Part shown: piece after piece, positions 50,868 to 59,823 of the stretch
How positions within the stretch are numbered: position 1 is the stretch's first letter
Layout: each line of letters opens with the position of its first letter
DNA from: DATAOG01 sp963782885
Lineage (GTDB): Bacteria; Pseudomonadota; Alphaproteobacteria; Geminicoccales; Geminicoccaceae
Assembly (NCBI GenBank): GCA_963782885.1
Contig: CAWALL010000040.1
Span: 744,001 to 808,000, forward strand
Direction of reading: 5' to 3'
DNA: 64,000 nucleotides
Translations under genes and position numbers: made by a program
Notes under the pieces: generated by a model
Told to the model about the DNA's origin: nothing
What the model saw: the letters and a program-made list of their open reading frames with translations, nothing else
Database searches by the model: none

Positions 50868-52917
50868 TCAGTCGGTCGGCAGGCCAACATCCTTCATCAG
50901 CTCGATGAAGCGCGGGTCGGAACGCAGGCCGTCCCACTGTGCCGTCCGCAAGAAGAACATATCGGCCGAGTGCACACCATAGGCCTTTGCGCAGCCACGC
51001 GATCGCATTGACCGTGGTCGGCCAGGCCAACATAGACATAGGCGAACGCGATCGGGTCGACCTTCTGCTCGGCCGCCGTTTTCTCCAGCTCGTGGAGCAA
51101 CTGCTGCGCCTCGTCTGGTCCGCCCCGCCAAGCCTAAGGCCCAGCCCCGAAGCCCTTTCAGCCAGTCGACGTCCGGCGGCCAGAGCGGCCGCCTGATCAA
51201 GCGTTGCGATTCGCCTTTTCGTACTCTCCCATCAGAACATAGCATTCTCCTATGCCGATCTGCGGCTAAGGCGACTTCGAACCCAAGTCAAGGGTCTTCT
51301 GGAACTGCGCTATCGATTGATCCCATCGTCCTGCCTGGCAGTAGACCCAGCCGATCTCGGTGGAAACCCACACGGAGAGCGGGTCGAGCTCCTGCGCCCG
51401 CTTCAAGTCTCGACGAGAGCGTCGTCGTAACGCGCCATGACCGTCGACAGGAGTTTGTGGCCGTACTCACCGTGCGCCAGCGCGGAGCTGGGGTTCAGCG
51501 CAATCGCTTGTTTGGAATTCTCGCTCCGCGCCCGACCAGTCCCAATCGGCAAAGAGCTTCACGCTTCCCAAGGCGCTGTGCGCTTCCGCGAGGTTACTCG
51601 TCCAGCTCCAGGGCCCTCTCGGCTGCGGCTCTGGCCTTGGCGTAGGCCTCCGCCGCAGGCATGTTTCAACCATGCCATCCTGGTGTACAGGTCAGCCAAT
51701 CGAGCGTACGCCAACGCATATGCTGGATCGCGCTCGATCGCCTGCTCGAAATACGCCCTGCTCTTTTCCAGTCGCAGCTCCGCCTTGATTGTAAAAATAT
51801 ACGCCCTTCAGATAAGAGCTGTGCGCTTCTATATCGGCTGTGTCTTGTTCCTCGATCCGCCTCTGCTCGTGCACCAACAAAGTGATCTGCAAGGCGTCGG
51901 CGACCTGTTTGGCAATGTCGCTCTGGATGGCAAAGACGTCCTCGAGCCGCGATCGTAGTCTTCGGACCAGAGGTGCGACTGGCTCGGCACGTCGATCAGC
52001 TGAGCGGTGATCCGGACCTGGTTGCCGGCCTTGCGCACGCTGCCTTCGAGGATCGTGCCGACCTGGAGATCGTGGCCGATCTCGGCGATGTCCTGCTTCG
52101 TGCCCTTGTACTTCATGACCGAGGTGCGGGCGATCACCCGGAGCTTGCCGATCTTGGAGAGCTGCGTGATCAGCTCCTCGGTCATGCCGTCGGAGAAGTA
52201 GTCGTCGGCCGCGTCGGCGTTGATGTTGACAAACGGCAGCACCGCGACCCGGTGCGGGTCGAGGCTCGCGGTTTGCATCTGGGGGGCGGTCTGGCCCGAT
52301 CGCAGCCACGTGACGATGCCGACCCCGATCAGGATCAAGGCGACCGCCGCCGTCACCGCCGATATCGGCCAGGCGACGAGGCGCTTGCCGCGGGCGACCA
52401 GGGTCGGCGGCCCGATGACCGTGCCCGCCGCGCTGGGCTCCATGAGCACCCGGTAGGCGCGGACCGGGTCCGGGATGTTCTTGACCTGCTGCGGGCCGAG
52501 GTCCTGGTAGCCGAACTCCAGCTTGTTCTTGACCTCGTCGTGGACCTTGGCCGAGATGCAGACGCCGCCAGGCTCGGCGAGCGTTTCCAATCGCGCGGCG
52601 ACGTTGACGCCATCGCCGTAGATATCGTCCTCGTCGAAAATGACGTCGCCGAGGTTGACCCCGATCCGGAACAGTTGGATCTCGACGGCGCAGGCCACCG
52701 CATCGAGCACGCTTCCGAACTCGACCAGGGCACCGTCGCCGGTCAGCTTGACGAGCCGGCCGTGGTGCTCGCCGATCTTCGGCTCGATGAACTCCTTGCG
52801 CAGCGCCTTCAGGCGCGCATGGGTGCCGGCCTCGTCGGCAGCCATCAGGCGCGAATAGCCGACCACGTCGGCCGCGAGGATCGCAGCCAAGCGGCGTCCG
52901 CACCCGTGGTCCGCCAT
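50868..52917 (-). pseudogene. Class III adenylate/guanylate cyclase with TPR domain, multiply frameshifted
   Basis: Intact relatives are about 680 residues, matching the 2050-bp span. The cyclase domain (residues 1-160) is complete: LAAILAADVVGYSRLMAADE, GRLVKLTGDGALVEFGSVLD, GDGVNVAARLETLAEPGGVC. A membrane helix follows (AVTAAVALILIGVGIVTWL), then the FlgO/CadC-like domain VAVLPFVNINADAADDYFSD and SVMKYKGTKQDIAEIG. From about 51960 on the frame breaks repeatedly: DVFAIQSDIAKQVADALQIT, then TPR pieces ERDPAYALAYARLADLYTRM, ALGSVKLFADWDWSGAEREF, WVSTEIGWVYCQAGRWDQSI and the end FIELMKDVGLPTD in different frames. At least six indels. Confidence 0.85.
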
Positions 52918-52991
52918 CGGACCTCTCCGCTCGAATCAATCGAAAATGTTTAGCATGCGCCTCGGAGGGCCGCCAGACTCGCTCGTCAACC

Positions 52992-53804
52992 TCAGCTGCC
53001 GACCTTCGCGAGCACGTCCGCTCGGAGAAAACGCTCGATCACCAGCATGAAGGCGACCGAAGGCACCAGCAGGATCAGCGCGGTGATCGAGGCGATCTGG
53101 TAGTTGCCCTCCATGCTCGCGCGGAACAGAAGCAGCGGCAGCGTGGTGACGTCGGGGACGCCGACGAAGTAGGTGCCGGTGAACTCGTCGAGCGACTCCA
53201 GAAAGACGAAGATCGCGCTCGCCATGATGCCCGGCGCCGCGAGCGGCAGCGTAACGCCATAGAACGCCTGGAGCGGCGAGGCGCCCATGTTGCGCGCGGC
53301 GTCCTCGAGCTCGCGATCGACCGCGGCGAACGCGGCGGTCGAGATCCAGACCGCGAACACGAGGCCGTGCATGGTGTGCACCAGGACGACGCCGGTGATC
53401 GTGCCGTTCAGGCCTAGGCTGTAGAAGATCCGGGCGACGTTGATGTAGACGGCAAGACTGGGAAAGGCCTGAGGTAGCAGAAAAGCGAGCAGGATCAGGC
53501 CGCGCAGCGGCAGGGCGCGCCGCGCGAGCGCATAGCCGCAGGGGACCGCGACCACGAGGCAGGCCGCGACCGTGAACAGCGCGATGCCGATCGAGGTCGT
53601 GAGCGAGACCGTGGCGTTGCCCTGCGGCCGGAACACCCGCTGCCAGAACGAGAAGCCGTATTCCAGCGGCAGCTTGTGCGGAAAATACCATTTCTCGGCG
53701 ACCGCCCAGAGCAGCATGTTGAGCAGCGGCCCGAAGATCGCGAAGGCGAGCAGGCCGAAGACGATGGCGAGCGCCGTCCACCGCAGCGCCGCCCCTGCCC
53801 TCAC
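52992..53804 (-). CDS. ABC transporter permease, second subunit
   Basis: Inner-membrane permease (binding-protein-dependent, type I importer), 270 residues with six helices. The EAA coupling motif is RELEDAARNMGASPLQAFYG VTLPLAAPGI, preceded by YALARRALPLRGLILLAFLL. The GTG start at 53804 overlaps the first permease's stop (GTGA). The sequence resembles PotC/ModB-type permeases for polyamines, sulfonates or iron. It belongs with the ATPase at 59.8 kb and the binding protein at 56.7 kb. Confidence 0.88.
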   Translation of the reverse strand: MRAGAALRWTALAIVFGLLAFAIFGPLLNMLLWAVAEKWYFPHKLPLEYGFSFWQRVFRPQGNATVSLTTSIGIALFTVAACLVVAVPCGYALARRALPLRGLILLAFLLPQAFPSLAVYINVARIFYSLGLNGTITGVVLVHTMHGLVFAVWISTAAFAAVDRELEDAARNMGASPLQAFYGVTLPLAAPGIMASAIFVFLESLDEFTGTYFVGVPDVTTLPLLLFRASMEGNYQIASITALILLVPSVAFMLVIERFLRADVLAKVGS

Positions 53805-54632
53805 GGCCGTTGCTCCCGGACCGCGTGGCGCAGGTAGATCCAGGCGACGATTCCGGTCATCAGGTACGAGATGAAGCCGAGCGCGTTGGCGACGCCGTAG
53901 TCGCCGTAGGCGTTGATCCGGAACGACATGTCGACGGTCAGCATGGTCGGCGACTGGGCGTTGATCATCAGCGGCACCGACAAGACCGACATCATGATCA
54001 CGAACGACAGGATCAGGCCGACCAGCAGGGTCTGGCGGACCTGGGGCAGGACGATCTCGAGCAGGATGCGAAGCCGCCCGGCGCCGAGATTGCGCGCGGC
54101 CTCGATGGTCGCGCGGTCGAGCGCCGCCATGGCGCCGGCGACCAGCAAGGCCGTGAACGGCGTCTGCTTCCAGACGAAGGTGACGACGATGCCGCGCCAG
54201 TCGAGGTAGCTCTGGGCGTCGAGCGGCGTGTACAGGCCGAGCCCGACCAGCGTGTTGTTCATCATGCCGTTCTTGGCGAGGAAAGTGCGCATCAGCTGGC
54301 CCGCGACCACGAACGGGATGAAGAGCGGCCACCGATAGAGCCAGCGCAGCAGCGCGATCGCGCGGGGGTTTTCTCCCAGGGTCAAAAAACCGCCGATCGC
54401 GACCGCGCCGATCCCGATCAGTGCGGTCGAGAGCCCGACGATCAGCACCGTGAACAGCATGTCCCGCCAGTAGAAGTCGAACGCCTTGGTGAAGTTGCCG
54501 AACTGTCCACGCGCCCGCCTCGCCCTCGAACGCCGTGACCAGCGAGAAGCCGAGCGGGTAGACGAACAGCGCCAGCAGGATCACGAGCGCCGGCGTGACC
54601 AGCGCCAGCGAGATCAGCCGCGATTCCTGCAT
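53801..54632 (-). pseudogene. ABC transporter permease, first subunit, single frameshift
   Basis: A PotB-like permease of about 276 residues. It starts MQESRLISLALVTPALVILL, breaks at about 54510 just after FSLVTAFEGE, and resumes in another frame as FGNFTKAFDFYWRDMLFTVL. The remainder is normal: helices LYRWPLFIPFVVAGQLMRTF, TALLVAGAMAAL, the EAA motif ATIEAARNLGAGRLRILLEI VLPQ, and LGFISYLMTGIVAWIYL. Length is one base over a multiple of three, so one inserted base in a G/C run explains it; a sequencing error is plausible. Confidence 0.82.
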
Positions 54633-54657
54633 GTCGCTTCCCCGGCGCCGAGAGTTC

Positions 54658-54685
54658 TTGACCGCATCCCGGTATACGGTATAGA
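54658..54685 (+). promoter_or_regulatory. Promoter of the HigB/HigA operon
   Basis: TTGACC (54658-54663), 16-bp spacer, TATAGA (54680-54685), eight bases before the toxin ATG. The spacer holds the palindrome GTATAC and a GGTATAC/GGTATAG direct repeat, a plausible HigA operator. Confidence 0.5.
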
Positions 54686-54692
54686 AGGTGAT

Positions 54693-54971
54693 ATGATCAA
54701 GTCCTTCGGCGACCGGGGAACCGAGCGGCTGTTCGCCGATCAGGTCGTCAGGGAGTTCGAGGGCATCGGGCGGCGCGCCAAGCGCAAGCTCGAGGCGCTG
54801 CATGCGGCGGCCCGGCTCGATGATCTGCGCGTACCGCCCTCGAACCGCCTGGAGAAGCTCAAAGGCGACCTGAAGGCGTTCCATTCGATCCGGATCAACG
54901 ATCAGTGGCGGATCATCTTTCGTTGGCTGGACGGCGAGGCCTACGACGTCACGATCGTCGACTATCACTGA
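54693..54971 (+). CDS. higB: RelE/ParE-superfamily toxin, HigB-like
   Basis: 92-residue ribosome-dependent mRNA interferase candidate. It begins MIKSFGDRGTERLFADQVVR, continues FEGIGRRAKRKLEALHAAAR and ends with the HigB core LKGDLKAFHSIRINDQWRII and FRWLDGEAYDVTIVDYH. Toxin-first order with a HigA gene 10 bp downstream is the HigBA layout. Inserted in opposite orientation between the ABC permeases and the binding-protein gene. Confidence 0.92.
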   Translation: MIKSFGDRGTERLFADQVVREFEGIGRRAKRKLEALHAAARLDDLRVPPSNRLEKLKGDLKAFHSIRINDQWRIIFRWLDGEAYDVTIVDYH

Positions 54972-54981
54972 GGAGCGAGCC

Positions 54982-55284
54982 ATGGCTGATGACGAGTTCG
55001 CGCCGGTCACGCCCGGCGAGATGCTGCGGGAGGAGTTCCTGAAGGAATACGGGCTGTCGCAGAACCAGCTCGCCAAGGCGATCGGCATCTCGCCGAACCG
55101 GATCGCCGAGATCGTCAACGACCGGCGGCGGATCAGCGCCGACACGGCGCTGCGCCTCGGGCTGTATTTCGGTAACAGCCCGGAGTTCTGGCTGAACCTG
55201 CAGACCCACTACGATCTCAAGCTGGCCCGCCGCGAGCTCGGTCCTGAGACGGCCGAACGCATCCGGGCGCACCGCGCCGCCTGA
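54982..55284 (+). CDS. higA: HigA family antitoxin (XRE-type)
   Basis: 100-residue helix-turn-helix antitoxin. PVTPGEMLREEFLKEYGLSQ leads into NQLAKAIGISPNRIAEIVND (HTH) and RRISADTALRLGLYFGNSPE FWLNLQ, which is diagnostic for HigA/VapI. It binds and neutralises HigB and represses the operon. It directly precedes a glyoxalase-like gene that is not part of the module. Confidence 0.94.
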   Translation: MADDEFAPVTPGEMLREEFLKEYGLSQNQLAKAIGISPNRIAEIVNDRRRISADTALRLGLYFGNSPEFWLNLQTHYDLKLARRELGPETAERIRAHRAA

Positions 55285-55309
55285 AGGCTGGGAACGACGC
55301 CATCCGGCC

Positions 55310-55714
55310 ATGGTCAAGGGCGTGTGGAACTATGCGATCAAGGTCGCCGACATCGAGCGGGCGGCCCGGTTCTACGTCGATGTGCTCGGCGCCGAGGTGC
55401 GGCTGCGCGGCGAAGTCCTGGGCTCGGTCTACGCCCTTATTCGGCTCGGCGATACGCGGGTCATCCTGTTCGACAAGGCGCCCTACGAGGACCTGCTCGG
55501 CCGAGCACTGCCGCTTGGCTTCCTGCACGACGTCTACGAGGTCGACGACTTCGACGCCCACATCGCGCGCCTGCGCGAGACGGGCGTCAGGTTCCTCATG
55601 GAGCCGCAGGTGATCGAGGCGGCGTTCGGCCGCCGACGGATCGCCTTCTTCGAGACCCCGGACGGCCTGCGCACGGAGGTCATGGAGATCCTCGAGGACC
55701 GCTTGGGCGAGTGA
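55310..55714 (+). CDS. VOC (glyoxalase/bleomycin resistance) family protein
   Basis: 134-residue vicinal-oxygen-chelate protein with two beta-alpha-beta-beta-beta units: WNYAIKVADIERAARFYVDV LGAEVR in the first, FLHDVYEVDDFDAHIARLRE and IAFFETPDGLRTEVMEIL in the second. A metal-binding Glu is visible in RTEVMEIL. Lies 25 bp after higA; its substrate cannot be told. Confidence 0.88.
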   Translation: MVKGVWNYAIKVADIERAARFYVDVLGAEVRLRGEVLGSVYALIRLGDTRVILFDKAPYEDLLGRALPLGFLHDVYEVDDFDAHIARLRETGVRFLMEPQVIEAAFGRRRIAFFETPDGLRTEVMEILEDRLGE

Positions 55715-55924
55715 TGAAATGGCTGACTTTCGGTGGTTGAATTGAGTTAGGTTACATGTACCCAGCACGGCGCACGATCATGCAGTCCGCATCGAAGCGT
55801 AACGCGTCCGCCGCCAAGGACTGGTCGTCGCGCGACAAGGTCTGGGCCCCTCGCGAGCGGCTGCGCGCCCAGGGCTTGCGCCCGATCTATATCTGCGTCT
55901 CTGTAACGAGGAAGATTGCCTAGG

Positions 55925-56545
55925 ATGGACGAAGTGGGAGCATGCTGGTCAACGATGTCGGTCCTTGAGGCAATCGGGCGTATAGAAGGCCTCAATGGCA
56001 ACCTGGCCCGGTTCTGGCGCACGGCTGGTGGTTGGGCGCCCATAGAAGCGGCCGGGATCCTGAGTAAGTCTCGCCTCGATTGGCAGGTGTCATTGTCAAG
56101 ATGTCTACGCCTGTGGATCAGGATACCGCCTGAACGGCTGGAAGACGGCGAGCTGATCCTCGCTTGGGCAAACCTCGGCAGCCTGACTGAGAGGACGATG
56201 AAGCTGTTCCTCTCTGTGTTCTACCACGACTACCAAAAGGACATCGATGGTCTCAAAGCAGCGAAAGCTTACCACCACAGGAAGCAGGCGCCGATCTCTC
56301 CGGACGGCCTCTCACTAGACGTGATGAGACTGTATTTCAAGAACGGGGAACTCCTTGGACGCGAATTTGACACCTATGTTGAGCTGGTGCAGCAGCGGCG
56401 AAACGCCATCCACGCGTACAAGGATCGTCCCATTGGTGACGATCAGGAGTTTCAGGCGGCCGTTCTCAGCTATCTCATGATGCTGCGGGAGGTAAATGCA
56501 CGGCTACCTTATCCAGACGAAATCTATGTTCCGCGGGAAATTTGA
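55925..56545 (+). CDS. Hypothetical protein with HEPN-like RX4H motif
   Basis: 206 residues, no family recognised. Helix-rich, with FDTYVELVQQRRNAIHAYKD (about residues 155-175), where R-R-N-A-I-H matches the RX4H motif of HEPN RNases and the following Tyr/Lys are also common there. Earlier parts include LTERTMKLFLSVFYHDYQKD and DVMRLYFKNGELLGREFDTY. Codon use is less GC-biased than that of the neighbours, suggesting transfer. ATG at 55925 was taken; a TTG three codons upstream also exists. No partner gene of MNT type adjoins; the nearest module is HigBA. Confidence 0.68.
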   Translation: MDEVGACWSTMSVLEAIGRIEGLNGNLARFWRTAGGWAPIEAAGILSKSRLDWQVSLSRCLRLWIRIPPERLEDGELILAWANLGSLTERTMKLFLSVFYHDYQKDIDGLKAAKAYHHRKQAPISPDGLSLDVMRLYFKNGELLGREFDTYVELVQQRRNAIHAYKDRPIGDDQEFQAAVLSYLMMLREVNARLPYPDEIYVPREI

Positions 56546-56668
56546 TGGCCGTTTTTATCGAGCCCCTTCAGCCGGCGAGGTTCGTGCACGATAGGGGCGG
56601 TTGGAGGGGAGCGTCTGGCAGGGCGGAGGGTGTACCCCCGCCCCGCAGCCTAGCCGAGGCGCTGCGCC

Positions 56669-57820
56669 TCAGTTCTCGACCTGCTTTTCGTAGGATTCGA
56701 GGATGTCGTCGAAGTAGGGGCCGATCGGGAAGGATTTGCCTTTCGAGGCCAGGTCCTCGGGCGTGACGTCGGCGAACAGCTTGTTCCAGGTCGCCTGGTC
56801 GATCGCGTCCTGGATGTTCTTGGCGTCGATGCCGGGGTACCAGTTGAACTTCTTGACGATGCCCTCGGCCTGGACCTCGGGCGAGGTCGCGAGCGCGATG
56901 AAGTCGCGCGCCAGCTCGGGCTGGGCGGCCTTGGCCGGGGTCACGTAGTACATCGGCTGGCCGGGCATGCCCGGGGCGATCAGCTTGAGCTTCAGGTTCG
57001 GCGGGATCCGGCCGTCCGCCTGCCAGGTGTAGAACATGTCGACCCAGACCGGACCCATCGCGATCTCGGCCCGGTTCAGCATGTCCAGCGTGCCGGCGTT
57101 GCCCGGAGTGAACGTGACGTATTGGTTGAAGTCCTTGAGCTCGGCGAGAGCCTGCGACCAGTTTTGCTCGGCCGACTTGTCGTAGGGGCCGTCCTGCAGT
57201 TCCTTGGCCTCGCCGGTGTTGGCGTAGACCCAGCCGACCACGAAGGCCACGCCGGACATGCCGTTCTTGATGCCGTTGTAGCCGAACTGGTTGGGGTGCG
57301 CCTTGACCCAGTCGACCAGCTCGGCGTAGGAGGCCGGCGGCTCCGGCACCAGGTCCGGGTTGTAGGCGAGCGCCGTCTGGCTGTGGAACATCGGCATCAC
57401 GAAGCCGTCGACGTCGGTGCCCAGCGCCATCTTGGCGGTGTCGCGGCTGACCAGCTTGCCGGTGTCAATCTGGTCGCGGTATTTGGCGAGCAGGTCCTGC
57501 TGGACCATCTGGCCCGCCATCTTCTGGTGCACGACTGCGACGTCGACGTCCCAAGCCTTCGTGCCGGCCGCCTTCTGCGCCTCGAGCTTCTCGTAGATCT
57601 TCTGCGAGCCGGCATCGCCCGGGCCGGTGCCGCTGACCTGCACCTTGACGCCCGGATGGGTCGCCTCGAACTTGGGCCCGAGGTAGTCGGTGACGTAGTC
57701 GACCATGTTCTCGGAGCCGGCCGTGATCACGTTGAGCACGGTCTCGGCCGAGGCGCCCGCCGGCAGGCCCGCCAATAGCGCCAGCGCGGCTGCGCCACTC
57801 AACCATGTCCGCCGTTGCAT
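56669..57820 (-). CDS. ABC transporter extracellular solute-binding protein
   Basis: Periplasmic binding protein of 383 residues. The signal peptide has RRTWLSGAAALALLAGLPAG ASA, with the mature end ETVLNVITAGSENMVDYVTD. It shows class-1 features: YLGPKFEATHPGVKVQVSGT, GFVMPMFHSQTALAYNPDLV, FGYNGIKNGMSGVAFVVGWV, YFDDILESYEKQVEN. Resembles iron or polyamine binding proteins, but specificity cannot be read. The ATG at 57818-57820 begins the signal peptide. No gene is seen in the 285 bp between this start and the Mur-ligase-like gene. Confidence 0.9.
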   Translation of the reverse strand: MQRRTWLSGAAALALLAGLPAGASAETVLNVITAGSENMVDYVTDYLGPKFEATHPGVKVQVSGTGPGDAGSQKIYEKLEAQKAAGTKAWDVDVAVVHQKMAGQMVQQDLLAKYRDQIDTGKLVSRDTAKMALGTDVDGFVMPMFHSQTALAYNPDLVPEPPASYAELVDWVKAHPNQFGYNGIKNGMSGVAFVVGWVYANTGEAKELQDGPYDKSAEQNWSQALAELKDFNQYVTFTPGNAGTLDMLNRAEIAMGPVWVDMFYTWQADGRIPPNLKLKLIAPGMPGQPMYYVTPAKAAQPELARDFIALATSPEVQAEGIVKKFNWYPGIDAKNIQDAIDQATWNKLFADVTPEDLASKGKSFPIGPYFDDILESYEKQVEN

Positions 57821-58105
57821 CGCAGTCTCCCTTGTTTCGATTCGACCCGGGCGCGAGATCATTGCGCGCTCCGCCGCCCGCCGAGAGCGTGTTCGCCGCT
57901 CTTCGACCAGTCCGATCTGTAGCATATCCGTCGGGCGGCCGCCATCGCGCGGCCCGATAGCGCGCCGTGCGGGCGGTATAGCCGGCAATCGCGACGGCCC
58001 CGTGACAGCCTCGGGTGGCGACCGTACGGACCGGCGCCGGAGACCGAGGGCGGCCCGGATCAGCGGTGCTTGACCCGCCAGCGAGCGCGCCGCAGAGTTC
58101 GCGCT

Positions 58106-59347
58106 ATGCGGTGGACCAGGTTTCTCCCGGACGGCATTCGCGAGCCCGGGGAGGATGCGCTGACTTTTGGCCTCACGCTCGCCGCGCGGGCCAACCGGGA
58201 CCGGCTGCGCCAAGTCCGCTTCGTCGGCGTGACCGGCAGCTGCGGCAAATCCACGACCGGGTCCTTGGTGGCCGCGGTCCTCGGTCAGCGCGGACCGGTC
58301 CTCAATGGCGTCGTCCTGGGTCCGAATGGCATCAGGAACGCAGCTCTCACGGTGCTGTCCGCCAGGCACCGCCACCGTTACTGCGTGGTCGAGATCAGCG
58401 GCCATGGGCCGCGCGCCGTCGAACGCACGAGCGCGTTCGTACGGCCTGACATCGCCGTCGTGACCCGGGTTGGCGACGACCACTACAAGGCGTTCCGCAG
58501 CCGCGCCGCCACGGCGGCCGAGAAGGTGCGGCTGGTCGAGGCGCTGAGCGAGGGCGGCCTCGCGATCCTGAACGCGGACGATCCGAACGTCTGGGCGATG
58601 CGCGCCCGCACCCGCGCCCCCGTGGTCGGCTGCGGCACATCCGCAGAGGCCGACGTCCGCCTGCTGGCGGTCGAGGTGGCCTGGCCGGAGCGCCTGTCGG
58701 TGCGGGTCGCCCACGCCGGCGGGACGCTGACCGTGCGCTCACGGCTGGTCGGCGCCTACGGCGTCTTTCCGATCCTGGCAGCGCTCGCGGTCGCGCGTGC
58801 GGAGCAGATCCCGGCGCCGGAGGCGGTGCGCGCGATCGAGGCGGTCGAGCCGCTGATGGGCCGGATGTGCCCGCATCAGCTCGCGGGCGTCACGATCATC
58901 GATGACACCCACAAGGCGCCGCTGTACACGATCCCGGCTTCGCTCGAGTTCATGCGGACGGCACGGGCGGAGCGCAAGATCCTCGTGTTCGGGACCCTCT
59001 CGGACTACGGCGACAAGGCCGGCCGCACCTATCGTGCCCTCGCGCAGAGAGCGCTCGAGGTGGCCGAGATTGTCGTCTTCGTCGGCCCCCGGGCGGCGAG
59101 CGTCGAGCGGCTGCGGGGTACGCTCGGGACCGATCGCCTGCTGACCTTCGGCAGACTCGCCGAGCTCAACTCGCATCTCAAGTCGCTGCTGCAACCTGGC
59201 GACCTCGTGCTGCTCAAGGGTTCGGGTTGGGGCGACCACCTCGAGCGCATCCTGCTCGATCGCACCGGCTCGCTCGCCTGCTGGCGCGAGCGTTGCGGCC
59301 GGCGGGGCCGCTGCGAGTTCTGCGAGCTGCGGCATCAGCCCGGCTGA
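58106..59347 (+). CDS. Mur ligase family protein with Cys-rich C-terminus
   Basis: 413 residues. The P-loop FVGVTGSCGKSTTGSLVAAV binds ATP, followed by CVVEISGHGPRAVERTSAFV, VVTRVGDDHYKAFRSRAATA AEK (Mur middle domain), GGLAILNADDPNVWAM, and the C-terminal domain with MGRMCPHQLAGVTIIDDTHK AP, a D-D-T-H in place of the D-x-Y-A-H-N-P of canonical Mur ligases. The last 30 residues carry CWRERCGRRGRCEFCELRH, a CX4CX5CX2C array resembling a zinc or Fe-S site. No peptidoglycan genes adjoin. Likely an amide ligase of unknown substrate. TTG at 58070 could add 12 residues. Confidence 0.82.
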   Translation: MRWTRFLPDGIREPGEDALTFGLTLAARANRDRLRQVRFVGVTGSCGKSTTGSLVAAVLGQRGPVLNGVVLGPNGIRNAALTVLSARHRHRYCVVEISGHGPRAVERTSAFVRPDIAVVTRVGDDHYKAFRSRAATAAEKVRLVEALSEGGLAILNADDPNVWAMRARTRAPVVGCGTSAEADVRLLAVEVAWPERLSVRVAHAGGTLTVRSRLVGAYGVFPILAALAVARAEQIPAPEAVRAIEAVEPLMGRMCPHQLAGVTIIDDTHKAPLYTIPASLEFMRTARAERKILVFGTLSDYGDKAGRTYRALAQRALEVAEIVVFVGPRAASVERLRGTLGTDRLLTFGRLAELNSHLKSLLQPGDLVLLKGSGWGDHLERILLDRTGSLACWRERCGRRGRCEFCELRHQPG

Positions 59348-59823
59348 TCCGCGACCCCGTCGAGCCGATAGACCAGGCTCAGGACCTGGTCCTGCGCAGC
59401 CCACCAGGAGCCGACCTCGCGGAAGCCGAAGCTCTCGTAGAACCGGCGCGTCGGTCGATTGTCGGCGAGCACGTGCAGGGTAACCGGCCGCAACCCCCGC
59501 GCCAGCATGATCTCGAGCAGCAGGCGGCCGTGGCCGGCGCCTTGATGGTCCGGGTCGACGAACAGCTGATCGACGTGCGCCCCGGTTGCCGCCAGATAAG
59601 CGACGATCTCGCTGTCGACCGTCACGACGTGCGCCCAGTCCCACTCGCTGAGCTTGCCGGCGTACCAACGGCGAACCTCGTCCAGCGTGTAGGACCAGTC
59701 CATGAACCGGTAGGCGACCCGGCAGGCCCGCCAGTGCACCCGGCTGATGCCATCGAGATCCGCGGGCGCGAACGGCCGGAGCGTGCGGACCGGAGCGGTG
59801 CCCCGACCGGCGGGCGGGCTCAC
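59335..59823 (-). CDS. GNAT family N-acetyltransferase
   Basis: 162 residues. The acetyl-CoA loop is in VDQLFVDPDHQGAGHGRLLL EIML (Q-x-x-G-x-G/A), preceded by WAHVVTVDSEIVAYLAATGA and followed by VTLHVLADNRPTRRFYESFG FREV, the usual end. The GTG start overlaps the ABC ATPase stop (GTGA), so the two are cotranscribed. Its 3' end overlaps the convergent Mur-ligase-like gene by 13 bp. Substrate unknown. Confidence 0.88.
   Translation of the reverse strand: MSPPAGRGTAPVRTLRPFAPADLDGISRVHWRACRVAYRFMDWSYTLDEVRRWYAGKLSEWDWAHVVTVDSEIVAYLAATGAHVDQLFVDPDHQGAGHGRLLLEIMLARGLRPVTLHVLADNRPTRRFYESFGFREVGSWWAAQDQVLSLVYRLDGVADQPG

Noticed and set aside
56669..58714. An N-terminally extended binding protein starting near 58.7 kb
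   Set aside because: The frame is open upstream, but the signal peptide starts at 57820 and the extension only mirrors the Mur-ligase-like gene on the other strand.
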